Positions 1-8,615 of a stretch of 64,000 nt of DNA are shown here, one piece after another. The notes below the pieces were generated by a model. It was given only the letters and a program-made list of their open reading frames with translations. It had not been told where the DNA came from and made no database searches. How positions within the stretch are numbered: the stretch's first letter is position 1; every line of letters starts with the position of its first letter. A program made the translations under genes and the position numbers. The stretch comes from Pseudomonas sp. TH43 (GTDB lineage Bacteria; Pseudomonadota; Gammaproteobacteria; Pseudomonadales; Pseudomonadaceae). The stretch covers positions 124,001 to 188,000 of the forward strand of contig NZ_JAEKFI010000002.1 in the NCBI RefSeq assembly GCF_016650635.1. Reading direction: 5' to 3'.

Positions 1-1030
1 TCGGCCGCTCGGCACTTTGCGGAAAATACTCCGCGACGCCGTGCCAGACGATGTCCTGCATCGCCAACAGCAACACTTTCGAGTCGACGGTTTCGATCGA
101 CAGCGGCTTGAGCGCCATCAGCGCCCGCGCATCGCGCAATGCGTCCATGAACCCGGCGTAGCGGATGTTAACCAGCATCGTGTGTTTGGGGATCGGCAGC
201 ACATTGAGCCGCGCCTCGACGACAAAACCCAGCGAACCTTCCGCACCGCAGAGCACGCTGTTGAGGTTGAAGCGCTGGTCGGCCTCGCGCAGATGCGCGA
301 GGTCGTAACCGGTCAGGCAGCGGTTCAGATCAGGAAAGCGTTGCTTGATCAGTTCGCCCTGCTCATCAATGATCTGTCGCGCGCAACGGTAGACTTCGCC
401 GACCCGATCTTCACGGGCACACAGTGCGCTCAGTTCGCTTTCCTCAAGCGGCAGACCGTGCAGACGCTCGCCGCCGCGCAGGATCATGTCGAGTTCAAGC
501 ACATGGTCGCGGGTCTTGCCATAGGTGCAACTGCCCTGGCCGCTGGCGTCGGTGTTGATCATGCCGCCGACGGTCGCGCGGTTGGAGGTTGACAGCTCCG
601 GAGCGAAAAACAGCCCGGCGGACTTCAGCGCCGCATTGAGCTGATCCTTGACCACCCCGGCCTGCACGCGCACCCAGCGCTGCTCGACGTTGATCTCCAG
701 AATGCGGTTCATGTGCCGCGACAGGTCGACAACGATGCCGTCGGTCAACGATTGGCCATTGGTTCCCGTGCCGCCGCCGCGCGGGGTGATCACCACCTGT
801 TGGTATGCAGGCTCAGCGATCAGCCGTGCCACCCGCGCGACGTCGTCGGCATCCATGGGAAACACCGCCGCTTGCGGCAGGCGTTGATAGATCGAGTTAT
901 CGGTTGCGAGCACCACGCGACTGGCGTAATCGGCGCTGATTTCACCGCGAAAGCCGCTGGCCTTGAGGGCTTTGAGGAACTGCTGATAATCGGTGGTCAG
1001 TGCGGTGGCGGGCGACAGCTGGGCAATCAT
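1..1030 (-). CDS. FAD-linked oxidase, YdiJ type (N-terminal part, runs off window)
   Basis: The minus strand is open from an ATG at 1030 to the window edge, about 343 codons. The translation holds the FAD-binding type-4 (PCMH) fold: a PRGGGTGTNGQS pyrophosphate loop near residue 85, then TVGGMINTDASGQGSCTYGKT and later a GAEGSLGFV block. These are typical of the large D-2-hydroxyacid / 2-hydroxyglutarate dehydrogenases of the YdiJ family (usually about 1000 residues, with a C-terminal Fe-S part that would lie outside the window). It is divergent from a LysR gene starting at 1190, a common arrangement for a regulated oxidase. The substrate cannot be told from this part. The family call is firm; the YdiJ assignment is likely. 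Confidence 0.85.
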   Translation of the reverse strand, partial: MIAQLSPATALTTDYQQFLKALKASGFRGEISADYASRVVLATDNSIYQRLPQAAVFPMDADDVARVARLIAEPAYQQVVITPRGGGTGTNGQSLTDGIVVDLSRHMNRILEINVEQRWVRVQAGVVKDQLNAALKSAGLFFAPELSTSNRATVGGMINTDASGQGSCTYGKTRDHVLELDMILRGGERLHGLPLEESELSALCAREDRVGEVYRCARQIIDEQGELIKQRFPDLNRCLTGYDLAHLREADQRFNLNSVLCGAEGSLGFVVEARLNVLPIPKHTMLVNIRYAGFMDALRDARALMALKPLSIETVDSKVLLLAMQDIVWHGVAEYFPQSAERP

Positions 1031-1189
1031 CGGTCGGGGTATCTCAGGTCAAAATCAGGCGATGTGGCGGTGAACAGTTGTACGCAACGAATGATTGCGT
1101 CAGGCTCCGCCATCTAATGGTGCCCATGTTCATTGCTGGCGAACATTGGGACAACCGTAAATTCCACCCGCTATTGATGACTTTTGCGA

Positions 1190-2074
1190 ATGAATCCGCG
1201 CACGCTCACCCCTTCCATGTCGTTATTACTGGCCTTCGAGGCGGCCGCGCGCCACGAAAGCTATACCCGCGCCGCCCACGAACTGTCTCTGACACAAAGC
1301 GCCGTCAGCCGTCAGGTGCAGATTCTCGAGAAGATGCTCGGCATGCGCCTGTTCAGTCGTGAAGGTCGGCAAGTGGTGCTCACCGACGTCGGGCGCATGT
1401 ACCAACGCGAACTGGCCGAGGCGCTTGGGCAGATCCGTAGCGCGACCCTGCAAGCCATGGCGTTTGGTTCAGGCATACACAGCTTGCGCCTGGCGACGCT
1501 GCCGACCTTTGGTTCGAAATGGTTGTTGCCGCGACTGAAGGATTTCTACACCGCGCACCCTGGCATGACCGTGCACCTGCACTCGCGCATCGAGGCGATT
1601 GACTTCGATACCAGTGAAATCGACGCCGCGATCTGCGTCGGCAGCGGCGAATGGCCGGGGCTGAGTGCTCTGCCGCTGCACACGGAAGAGCTGGTGGTGA
1701 TCGCCAGTGCGCAACTGTCTGCCGCTGAGCGCAATGACGCCGAACAGCACATCGCCGGACAATTGCTGCTCAACGTCAGCAGCAATGCTCAGGCGTGGGC
1801 GGAATGGTTCAGTCATCACACGCTGCCGCATCGCAGCATGCGCATCGGGCCGAGCTTTGAAATGACCGCGCATTTGATACAGGCGGTGCGGGCCAATATT
1901 GGTGTGGGGCTGGTACCACGGATTCTGGTGGAAGATGAGTTGCTCAACGGCGAACTCCTGCAACTGGGAGAACCGATCACCAGTCGGCGCAGCTATTACC
2001 TGGTCTATCCGCCGCGCAACGAAACGCTGCCGTCGCTGAAGGCGTTTCGGGATTGGCTGATAGAGACGCTGTGA
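1190..2074 (+). CDS. LysR-family transcriptional regulator
   Basis: This 294-residue protein has an N-terminal winged HTH (residues about 8-65, with the LTQSAVSRQVQILE recognition helix) and a LysR substrate-binding domain with the GvGLVPRIL pattern near residue 240. The length and the LLAFEAAARHESYTRAA start are typical of the GcvA-like subgroup. ATG 1190 is preferred over the TTG six bases upstream. It is divergent from the FAD oxidase gene starting at 1030, with 159 bases between, so control of that gene (and itself) from the shared intergenic region is likely but inferred. Confidence 0.9.
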   Translation: MNPRTLTPSMSLLLAFEAAARHESYTRAAHELSLTQSAVSRQVQILEKMLGMRLFSREGRQVVLTDVGRMYQRELAEALGQIRSATLQAMAFGSGIHSLRLATLPTFGSKWLLPRLKDFYTAHPGMTVHLHSRIEAIDFDTSEIDAAICVGSGEWPGLSALPLHTEELVVIASAQLSAAERNDAEQHIAGQLLLNVSSNAQAWAEWFSHHTLPHRSMRIGPSFEMTAHLIQAVRANIGVGLVPRILVEDELLNGELLQLGEPITSRRSYYLVYPPRNETLPSLKAFRDWLIETL

Positions 2075-2234
2075 AAATCTTCTGCGGTCTCCGAGTCACC
2101 TTCGCGAGCACGCTCCGCTCCCTCAATGGCTCTGCGCGACTCGCAAAACCATTGCAGGAGACAAGCTTGCCGCGGCAGAACAATGACAACCCGCTGCCGC
2201 GCACGCAAAGGGTTGGCACCCAAGATCAGACTGA

Positions 2235-3440
2235 TTACGCAACCACAGGAATCATCGGATCCGCCGCCGCGAGCGCACTCTCGCGATCAGCCGCTGGCGG
2301 ATAAATCCACTGGGTGTTGATCTGAGTCTTCAGGGTTTTGCCTTCCTGCCTGACCAGTTTCACCTGACGATCCCAACCCTCGGTGTACACCGCACCCCAG
2401 GCACCGAGATCCAGACAGGTCACGTATTTCGGCTGGCTATACGGCGTCGGATCGACGCCGAGCAGCTGCGCCGCGACATTATTGCCCGCATGACGACCCA
2501 GCGAGATCGCGTGCTGGCAGGTCATCAGTGCGTAGTTGCCGAGGCTGTCGGTGGCAGCGTACGCCACGTCGCCCGTGGCGAAGATGTCGTCCTGGCCGAT
2601 GACTTTGAGGTGGGCATCGACGTGCAGGCGACCTTGTTTATCGCGCTCGCCCGGAATCTGCTCAGTGAGCGAGCTGGCGCGCACGCCAGTGGTCCAGATC
2701 ACGGTGTTCGCTTCGATACGCTGACCGTCCGACAGTGTCACGCCACCGGCATCGACCGACTGCACAGAAACGCCCAGGCGCCATTCAACACCCAGCTCTT
2801 CGCTGGCCTCGACGATGGACTTGCTGATCTCTTCGCCCATCGAAGCGCCGATCTTCAGTCCGCGATCAATGACGATCACCTTGATATCAGCGCCCTCAGC
2901 GAAAATCTCGCGCAGACGTCCGGGCAGTTCTGTCGCCGTTTCGATGCCGGTAAATCCACCACCGGCGACAACCACGGTATTGCGCGCCTGGCTGTGCGGC
3001 AGGTCTTTCAGGGATTTCAAATGAGCCTCCAGACGGATGGCCGCTTCTATGCGATCAACATCGAAGGCGTGCTGAGCAACGCCTGGAGTGCCCGACTGGG
3101 CCAGACCGCTGCCGCTGGCCAGAACGAGTTTGTCGTAGTGGAACACTTGATGGATGCCGGCGGCATCGCTGTAGCCGACGGTTTTCGCCGCCACGTCAAT
3201 GGTCTCGGCGGCGCCTTTGATGAAGTGAACGCCGACCACTTCGAACAGTTCGTGGAGCGGCGCTGCCAGTTGATGAGCATTCGGCTCATAGAAGCGCGGA
3301 CGCACGCGCAACTCTGCCTGCGGCGCCAGAACGCTGATCTCAACGTCTGCACGACCCTGAAGATCAACCAGCCGTGCCGCACTCAACGCCGACCACATAC
3401 CGCCAAAACCTGCACCGATAACCAGAATCTGCTGCTTCAT
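2235..3440 (-). CDS. NAD(P)/FAD-dependent oxidoreductase, type II NADH dehydrogenase-like
   Basis: The 401-residue protein has two Rossmann nucleotide-binding motifs: GAGFGG at residues 9-14 for FAD and GGGFTGIETA near 160 for NAD(P)H, followed by the FATGDVAY flavin-binding motif near 290. This is the pyridine nucleotide-disulphide oxidoreductase fold without a redox-active CxxxxC pair, as in NDH-2, which passes electrons from NADH to quinone without pumping protons. A GGAG ribosome site precedes ATG 3440. It is divergent from an Rrf2 regulator at 3732. No C-terminal membrane anchor is obvious, so a soluble or peripheral flavoprotein with another acceptor is possible. Confidence 0.85.
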   Translation of the reverse strand: MKQQILVIGAGFGGMWSALSAARLVDLQGRADVEISVLAPQAELRVRPRFYEPNAHQLAAPLHELFEVVGVHFIKGAAETIDVAAKTVGYSDAAGIHQVFHYDKLVLASGSGLAQSGTPGVAQHAFDVDRIEAAIRLEAHLKSLKDLPHSQARNTVVVAGGGFTGIETATELPGRLREIFAEGADIKVIVIDRGLKIGASMGEEISKSIVEASEELGVEWRLGVSVQSVDAGGVTLSDGQRIEANTVIWTTGVRASSLTEQIPGERDKQGRLHVDAHLKVIGQDDIFATGDVAYAATDSLGNYALMTCQHAISLGRHAGNNVAAQLLGVDPTPYSQPKYVTCLDLGAWGAVYTEGWDRQVKLVRQEGKTLKTQINTQWIYPPAADRESALAAADPMIPVVA

Positions 3441-3563
3441 TGTGACGCTCCAAAAAAAACAAACCGTTGAAAGAGATGCCGAGAATTTTTCCGAACGGCA
3501 TTCGCTGCCACTCCGATAGCTCCGACTCTATTGGTCGTACTTATAGCTAACAAGTCAGATAAT

Positions 3564-3589
3564 TCGATTGGTTTAATCTATTTAATCGA
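3564..3589. promoter_or_regulatory. Inverted repeat between NDH-2-like and Rrf2 genes
   Basis: TCGATT and AATCGA are separated by 14 AT-rich bases in the middle of the 291-base divergent intergenic region. It is the clearest dyad there and a candidate operator for the Rrf2 protein, but it is short and could be chance. Confidence 0.3.
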
Positions 3590-3731
3590 TACCGATAGAA
3601 AGCGGAGCACTAACAAAACTCAACGTTTCACTGGATTAAGGCGTTAAAACAGACACATCCCACGTAATCGGCAGATTGCCTGGTCGTATTCGGGCTGGTA
3701 GTATTTACGACAAATTCAGTCGGAATTAGAT

Positions 3732-4280
3732 ATGTCTCTTTACAGTGCTGGGGTCGAATACGGCATTCATTGCCTGGCCTTTCTGGTAGGCAGCGGCGGT
3801 GACAGCCGCGAGGCCAGCGTGCGCGATCTTGCGGAGTTGCAAGGTGTTCCCGTGGAATATCTGGCGAAGATCTTCACCAAACTGGCCAAGGGCAAACTGG
3901 TGGTGGCCAGTGAGGGCGTACGCGGCGGCTTTAGCCTGGCGCGGCCAGCCGATGAAATCACCCTGCTCGACATCGTCAACGCCATCGACGGGCGCAAGAA
4001 CATTTTCGAATGCCGCGACATCCGCGGGCGTTGCGCCCTGTTTGAGGGCAATCCGCCGGAGTGGGCAATAGAAGGAACCTGCTCGATTCACGGCGCGATG
4101 ATGACCGCGCAAAAGCGCATGGAAGAAGCCCTTGCCCAACAGACCATCCTTGACATTGCGAGAAAGGTCGGGCGCAAGGCACCGGCGGAATTCGGCCAGC
4201 AAGTGGAAAACTGGATTCAGGATCGGCGAGAGAAAAAAGGCAACGTTGGCAGCATCCCCCTGACCGATATTTCTGACTGA
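3732..4280 (+). CDS. Rrf2-family transcriptional regulator
   Basis: The 182-residue protein begins with the Rrf2 winged-helix (YGIHCLAFLV, then SVRDLAELQGVPVEYLAKIFTKL, residues about 8-55, and the wing GVRGGFSLARP). Residues about 98-120 contain cysteines in ECRDIRGRCALF followed by GTCSIHGAM, the place where Fe-S or redox-sensing Rrf2 proteins (NsrR, IscR) carry their ligands, so redox or NO sensing is plausible. Start ATG 3732 follows a purine-rich stretch. It is divergent from the NDH-2-like gene, its likely target. It has an extended C-terminal tail compared with IscR. The exact signal is unknown. Confidence 0.88.
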   Translation: MSLYSAGVEYGIHCLAFLVGSGGDSREASVRDLAELQGVPVEYLAKIFTKLAKGKLVVASEGVRGGFSLARPADEITLLDIVNAIDGRKNIFECRDIRGRCALFEGNPPEWAIEGTCSIHGAMMTAQKRMEEALAQQTILDIARKVGRKAPAEFGQQVENWIQDRREKKGNVGSIPLTDISD

Positions 4281-4297
4281 GCGCCGCCCGCGGGCAT

Positions 4298-4336
4298 AAA
4301 AAAAGCAGAAACCGTTGCCGCGGTTTCTGCTTTTTT
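4298..4336. terminator. Bidirectional rho-independent terminator
   Basis: A perfect ten-base stem (GCAGAAACCG / CGGTTTCTGC) with a six-base loop is flanked by seven A on one side and six T on the other. It lies between the convergent Rrf2 and lipoprotein genes and can stop both. Confidence 0.9.
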
Positions 4337-4352
4337 GTACCTGAAAACAGCC

Positions 4353-4688
4353 TTACAGGCAGTCGCGCACCGATTTACGCAACGAGCCGGACTTGGCCCA
4401 GGGCGGCCCCTGATACAACGACACCCGGCTGCCATCCTTGTATTTGACGACATCGAGGATTTCGTCGGCAGTAATGACGCTCGGCGCGGTGATGCGATAA
4501 CCGTTGGAGATTGACGTTTGCGTAGTCTTGGCAACGTCTTGCTGCCACAACGGTAATACACACGCGGCATAGTCTTTGGGTGCCTTGCCGCTGGTCTTGC
4601 TGACATTCGGCTCACCCGGCACCAGTGACGCCGGCAAAGAGCACCCTGCCAACATAACCAACGCCAAACTACCGATCCACATCCGCAT
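4353..4688 (-). CDS. Small lipoprotein of unknown function
   Basis: The 111-residue protein starts with a lipoprotein signal (MRMWIGSLALVMLAGC, lipobox LAGC with Cys16) and is therefore expected to be lipidated and exported. The mature part has a Cys pair (AACVLPLW and the C-terminal VRDCL) and the pattern YRITAPSVITADEILDVVKY, which I recognise only as a conserved hypothetical Pseudomonas type. ATG 4688 is chosen because it opens directly on the signal peptide; longer in-frame extensions lack one. The gene ends at the shared terminator. Confidence 0.8.
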   Translation of the reverse strand: MRMWIGSLALVMLAGCSLPASLVPGEPNVSKTSGKAPKDYAACVLPLWQQDVAKTTQTSISNGYRITAPSVITADEILDVVKYKDGSRVSLYQGPPWAKSGSLRKSVRDCL

Positions 4689-4874
4689 GGTGTTTCCCTG
4701 CTCTGAAAAAAAGCGAATGTAACGTGTAACAGGGTGCACATCCATCGTGGCGCTGCGTCTTTGTGCATGTTTGGACAATTTTTCACAACCGCTCGGCCCA
4801 ATCACCGACAAGCCTTGCCCCGCAGGCACAAAATACGACTACTCTTTTCTACCGAGAACGTTCTGGAGGTGATC

Positions 4875-5114
4875 ATGCGGCTCAATGAATACGAACACGA
4901 ACTTCAGCGCGACCTGCAAAGCGTCGCATCGGACTTACGCTGGTCGGCTGTCGACCTCAAACGTATCGCTGAGCAGTTGCGCAAATCCGGCAACGAAGCG
5001 GATGCGCAAACTGTATTGAGATCCTGCGAAGTGTTGCAAAGCGATGAAGAGCGCTTGCAGCTCTATGCAAAGGAAGTGAAAGCACGCGCGATCAGTCGCA
5101 CCAAAGTCCACTGA
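4875..5114 (+). CDS. Conserved hypothetical small helical protein
   Basis: The 79-residue protein has a strong GGAGGT ribosome site five bases ahead of ATG 4875. The sequence is charged and almost entirely helical (EYEHELQRDLQSVASDLRW ... SDEERLQLYAKEVKARA), with no signal peptide or membrane segment, which suggests a soluble coiled-coil. I do not recognise the family. It stands alone between convergent or terminated neighbours. Confidence 0.7.
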   Translation: MRLNEYEHELQRDLQSVASDLRWSAVDLKRIAEQLRKSGNEADAQTVLRSCEVLQSDEERLQLYAKEVKARAISRTKVH

Positions 5115-5143
5115 TCGCGAACTGACCCCGCCCGCAAACAAGA

Positions 5144-5170
5144 AGCCCCGGCAATCCCCGGGGCTCTTTC
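5144..5170. terminator. Rho-independent terminator
   Basis: An eight-base GC stem (AGCCCCGG / CCGGGGCT) is followed by CTTTCGTT. It ends the small gene at 4875-5114 and may also serve the convergent gene at 5182-5379. Confidence 0.8.
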
Positions 5171-5181
5171 GTTACCTTCAA

Positions 5182-5379
5182 TCAGCGTGTTGTGTGACTT
5201 TGCACGCGTGCCGAGCGTTTTTTGTAGCCGGGAAGTGCTGCGGCATACGCCAGCGCCTCCTCTCTGTTGGCAAACGACGCGAGCCGGTCACCCTGCGTGC
5301 AAACACGCCACGGGCCGTTGTTCACACTGAGCACGTCATAGCCGTTCATGTGCATCTTGTTCAGCATCGGAATGCTCAT
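5182..5379 (-). CDS. Small DUF2188-like protein
   Basis: ATG 5379 is preceded by AGGAGG at five bases, so this 65-residue start is preferred over the GTG six bases upstream. The core NGYDVLSVNNGPWRV ... SFANREEALAYAAALPGYK resembles the short DUF2188 fold (a strand-turn-strand followed by an 'EEAL.YA' helix). The C-terminus is basic. The function is unknown; the family match is by eye only. Confidence 0.6.
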   Translation of the reverse strand: MSIPMLNKMHMNGYDVLSVNNGPWRVCTQGDRLASFANREEALAYAAALPGYKKRSARVQSHTTR

Positions 5380-5606
5380 GGGCACCTCCTTTTTGCTAAC
5401 GGTGGGTTCAACTTCACGCTTTCACCTTACACCCGGAGCCCCATCAGGTGCCAACCAGGTATCGCCCTGCCCCCCCGGCGGGCCGAGGCGCAGGCACTTT
5501 TCACTCATGCACATGCTCCAAGTCCCGACGGAACCTTTGAATTCGGCCTCGGCTCGAATATTGCAAATTCATTACATTTTTATGACGCGTGGTAAACAGG
5601 TAACAG

Positions 5607-5969
5607 ATGAAAGTACGTGCAACCGTCATTTGCGAACAGGATCGCCATGTTCTCCTGGTACGCAAACCCCGCTGCCGCTGGACATTGCCCGGCGGCAAAG
5701 TCGAGCCTGGAGAAACCCGCGCCGGTGCCGCCGTGCGCGAATTGCAGGAAGAAACCGGGTTGGATGCCGACGATGTGTTGTATTTGATGGAATTGCAAAC
5801 CGGCAGCACGCGGCATCACGTCTTCGAAGCGTCAGTGCTGAACATTGACGACCTGCGCCCGCAAAACGAGATCATCGATTGCATCTGGCACCCACTGGAC
5901 GCAGTGCAGAATCTGAATACCAGCGAGGCGACACTGCGCATCGTCCAGGCATTTCAAAGGCGTCTATAA
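5607..5969 (+). CDS. NUDIX hydrolase
   Basis: A complete Nudix box is visible: G30 x5 E36 x7 R44-E-L-Q-E48-E49-T-G51, which binds Mg2+ and hydrolyses nucleoside diphosphates linked to another moiety. At 120 residues it is only the catalytic domain. [12 protein letters not shown] resembles 8-oxo-dGTP or general NTP pyrophosphatases, but the substrate cannot be assigned. It stands as a single gene, convergent with the DUF1652 gene. Confidence 0.9.
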   Translation: MKVRATVICEQDRHVLLVRKPRCRWTLPGGKVEPGETRAGAAVRELQEETGLDADDVLYLMELQTGSTRHHVFEASVLNIDDLRPQNEIIDCIWHPLDAVQNLNTSEATLRIVQAFQRRL

Positions 5970-5984
5970 AAGGTTAACAAGGAA

Positions 5985-6227
5985 TCAGCCGGCGAAAGCC
6001 CTGCGCCCCGCACTGATTTCGGTGCGCAACTCACCGATAAAATTGGAAATGTCACGGATCGTGACGAGATGCTCCGGGGAAACGCCATTCAGCAGTAATT
6101 CCACGCGCCCGCTGCAGGGCTCGTAGACTTTGATCTGCAGCAGCCCTGGCGACGTCTCAATGCAGTCGCATTTGAACGCTGGAAAGCCGGACTCGACGAT
6201 GTGGCAAATGTCGGTAATGGCAAGCAT
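5985..6227 (-). CDS. DUF1652 domain protein
   Basis: This 80-residue protein follows the Pseudomonas DUF1652 pattern: an N-terminal helix (LAITDICHIVESGFPAFKC), a strand pair with LLQIKVYEPCSGRVEL, then helix ISNFIGELRTEI. ATG 6227 has GAGGCG upstream and fits family length; the longer extension to 6272 does not. The function of the family is unknown. Confidence 0.8.
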   Translation of the reverse strand: MLAITDICHIVESGFPAFKCDCIETSPGLLQIKVYEPCSGRVELLLNGVSPEHLVTIRDISNFIGELRTEISAGRRAFAG

Positions 6228-6338
6228 GGGCGCACGCCTCGCAGGCGGTGAATCGATCGATCCGTTGAGCATAGATGAGCTATTTGTGTCGTGCTCGACA
6301 CCAGAATGCCAACTCGCTCACAACTTCCGCGCGCTTAC

Positions 6339-7238
6339 TCAGTGGGCATCGTGATCCCAGACCCAGTTCCAGATACCCGGCAACTCCACTGCCTCCGAAC
6401 TCTGCTGAACCGTGCGTGCCAGCGCGGCTTTCTCCAGTGCCACGTGATCATCATAAAACGGCTTGTCCGCCAGCCTCACGCCCGTGGTCGCAGCGCTGTC
6501 GAGGAGGATTTGCAGGTATTCACGGGTATGTCGCGCGGTGTAACGGTTAAGGTCGTGAAAGGTCACCACCACCGGAATCACGCCATCGACCGTGGGAAAT
6601 TTCCCCAGCGCAATCTCTTCGCGCACGACCGATAGCTGACGCAACAGGTTCGCCCGACGACGCGGGCTGGCATTGAAACCCCAGATCTTGCCGTCATTGG
6701 CACTCAAATCCGTAAGCAACACATGCAAGCCATGCTGTTGATAGGCGGCGAACGTGCGCTTGTCGTAATTCCAGAACGGCGGTCGCAGCAACGTCGGTTG
6801 AGCGCCGGTAATAGCGGCGATATCAGCCGTGCCATTGGTCAACGACTCTTCGAGCTGCTGCGGATCAAGCGAGCGATGGTTGGTGTGCCAGTGGGTCGCG
6901 GTGTGGAAACCGAGAATATGCCCTTCAGCGTGCTCGCGGCGCATGATGCTGCGCCCAATGTCGCTGTTGCCGGCGCGGGGCGCGCGGGTCTGGACGAAAA
7001 ATACCGCTTTTATGTTCGCTTGCAGCGGATTGTCCTTCAGGCTGTCGAGTACCGTCGCCGAAGGGTTCCAGAAACTCGAGGCACTGGGGCCGTCATCGAA
7101 GGTCAGCAGGAAACGCACTGGCGCCTGCGCCTTGAGGCGGGTTTCGGTTTGCGCGGTCATTTCGATCGGCGCAGCAATGCAGCCGGCCAGCCCGAGAGCA
7201 ATCACCGCTGCACATACAAGTTTGAATCCGGAGGTCAT
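6339..7238 (-). CDS. Polysaccharide deacetylase family lipoprotein
   Basis: The 299-residue protein has a lipoprotein signal (lipobox LAGC, Cys20) and a NodB homology domain: motif 1 LLTFDDGPS with the catalytic and metal-binding Asp48 and Asp49, motif 2 HTATHWHTNH supplying the metal His pair, and motif 3 LLRPPFWNYD. Such enzymes remove N- or O-acetyl groups from cell-surface or wall polysaccharides using a divalent metal. A lipid anchor suggests periplasmic or outer-membrane action. AAGG precedes ATG 7238. It is not in an exopolysaccharide cluster here, so the substrate is open. Confidence 0.88.
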   Translation of the reverse strand: MTSGFKLVCAAVIALGLAGCIAAPIEMTAQTETRLKAQAPVRFLLTFDDGPSASSFWNPSATVLDSLKDNPLQANIKAVFFVQTRAPRAGNSDIGRSIMRREHAEGHILGFHTATHWHTNHRSLDPQQLEESLTNGTADIAAITGAQPTLLRPPFWNYDKRTFAAYQQHGLHVLLTDLSANDGKIWGFNASPRRRANLLRQLSVVREEIALGKFPTVDGVIPVVVTFHDLNRYTARHTREYLQILLDSAATTGVRLADKPFYDDHVALEKAALARTVQQSSEAVELPGIWNWVWDHDAH

Positions 7239-7369
7239 GTTTTGCCTTGAGCCCGACCACTGTGGTCATGTTGTCGATTGGCAAAACTCCTTCGCCCTTA
7301 TCCCTCCCTGCGCCCGGATCTGCGAGCCGGGGTTGGATAAGGTACACAGGGTTTGGTTCCGGCGCTCGT

Positions 7370-8320
7370 TCAGTTGGCCAACGCCTGTTCAAAAGAGCTG
7401 TCGATAATCCCCGCCGTGGCCAGCGGTGCCGGCAGCGCTTTGACTTTGAAGAGGAAATCCGCAGTGCTTTGCAGGTCTGCGGCGGCTTGCTGATCGACCG
7501 GCCCGACGGTCATGTGCGCCTGGCGCAACCAGTGCCGCGAAACCTGCTGATCGAGATTGGCCTTCTTCGCCCACAGGTCGGCGTACTCGTCGGTATGGCT
7601 GTCGACCCAGGCGCGCGCCAACTTCAAACGCCCGAGAAAATCGGCGATGGCTTGACGTTTACTGTCGATTGACGGGGCGGAGGCTGCGATAGCGCTGAGC
7701 CCCGGCATCAGATTTTTTGCCGTGAGAATCGGTCGTGCACCGGAGAACACGATCTGCTGGGAAATGTACGGTTCCCACACCGGGAACGCATCGATGCTGC
7801 CTTGCGGCAACGCGGCGGCGGCATCGATCGGCATCAGTTTGACGAAGTCGACGTAATTTTCCGGCAGACCGCCCTGTTCCAACGCGCGCAAGGTCAACTG
7901 CTGACTCCAGGCGCCTGGCCAATAGGCGACTTTCTTGCCCTTCAGGTCGGCGATGGTTTTTACCGGTGAATCCTTCGGCACCAGCAACGCAATGGTGTCG
8001 GGGTTCTGGCGTGACACGCCGATCAATTTCACCGGCGCCTGTTTTGCCGCCAGAAACAGAAACCCCGAATCGCCTAGAAAACCCAGGTCGAGCGAACCGG
8101 TTTGCAACGCCTCGGCCAGCGGTGCTGCTGCCTGGAAGTGTTTCCAGTCGACCGTATAAGGCGCGTCTTTCAATACGCCGGACGCTTCCACGGAAGCGCG
8201 GATGTTGTAGTAGTTCTGATCACCCACATGCAGAACCACCGGCTCGGCGGCGTAAGAAGAAAGAGGTGAGGCAAACAGTGCAGCGGTCAGCGCACCGCGG
8301 AGGAACCGGGAAATCTTCAT
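7370..8320 (-). CDS. ABC transporter substrate-binding protein, sulfonate/nitrate type
   Basis: The 316-residue protein has a Sec signal (MKISRFLRGALTAALFASP ... SYAA) and the SsuA/TauA/NrtA-like fold: IADLKGKKVAYWPGAWS and the LALLVPKDSPVKT-type lobe hinge. It would bind an alkanesulfonate or similar small anion in the periplasm. It is divergent from a second binding protein of the same family at 8616, which is followed by a permease. No ATPase gene is in the neighbourhood. Confidence 0.85.
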   Translation of the reverse strand: MKISRFLRGALTAALFASPLSSYAAEPVVLHVGDQNYYNIRASVEASGVLKDAPYTVDWKHFQAAAPLAEALQTGSLDLGFLGDSGFLFLAAKQAPVKLIGVSRQNPDTIALLVPKDSPVKTIADLKGKKVAYWPGAWSQQLTLRALEQGGLPENYVDFVKLMPIDAAAALPQGSIDAFPVWEPYISQQIVFSGARPILTAKNLMPGLSAIAASAPSIDSKRQAIADFLGRLKLARAWVDSHTDEYADLWAKKANLDQQVSRHWLRQAHMTVGPVDQQAAADLQSTADFLFKVKALPAPLATAGIIDSSFEQALAN

Positions 8321-8615
8321 GGCGAGTCCTGCAAAATAGGGATTGCATAGACCATAACGCTCTTGATATTCGATTTTTAAATTCGATTAATGCATAAGCT
8401 CATCACTGTCGATTTTTACTGTTTGCTCAGCAACAGCGGCTCACTGAAGTGTTCACTACGCAACAGTTAAAAAACCCTGAACAGCGTCCAAACCCACGTA
8501 ATCCGGCCCTTCGGCACGCATGGCACAGAGCCTGCAATATTCCATTCATGCAGGACGCATTCGTTAAAAATATCTTTTTGGACATAAAAAACCTGTGCAT
8601 TCGCCGGAGCGCCCC

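Noticed and set aside
17..1117. Open frames on the plus strand
   Set aside because: They are shadows of the FAD oxidase gene on the minus strand, which has clear FAD-binding motifs.
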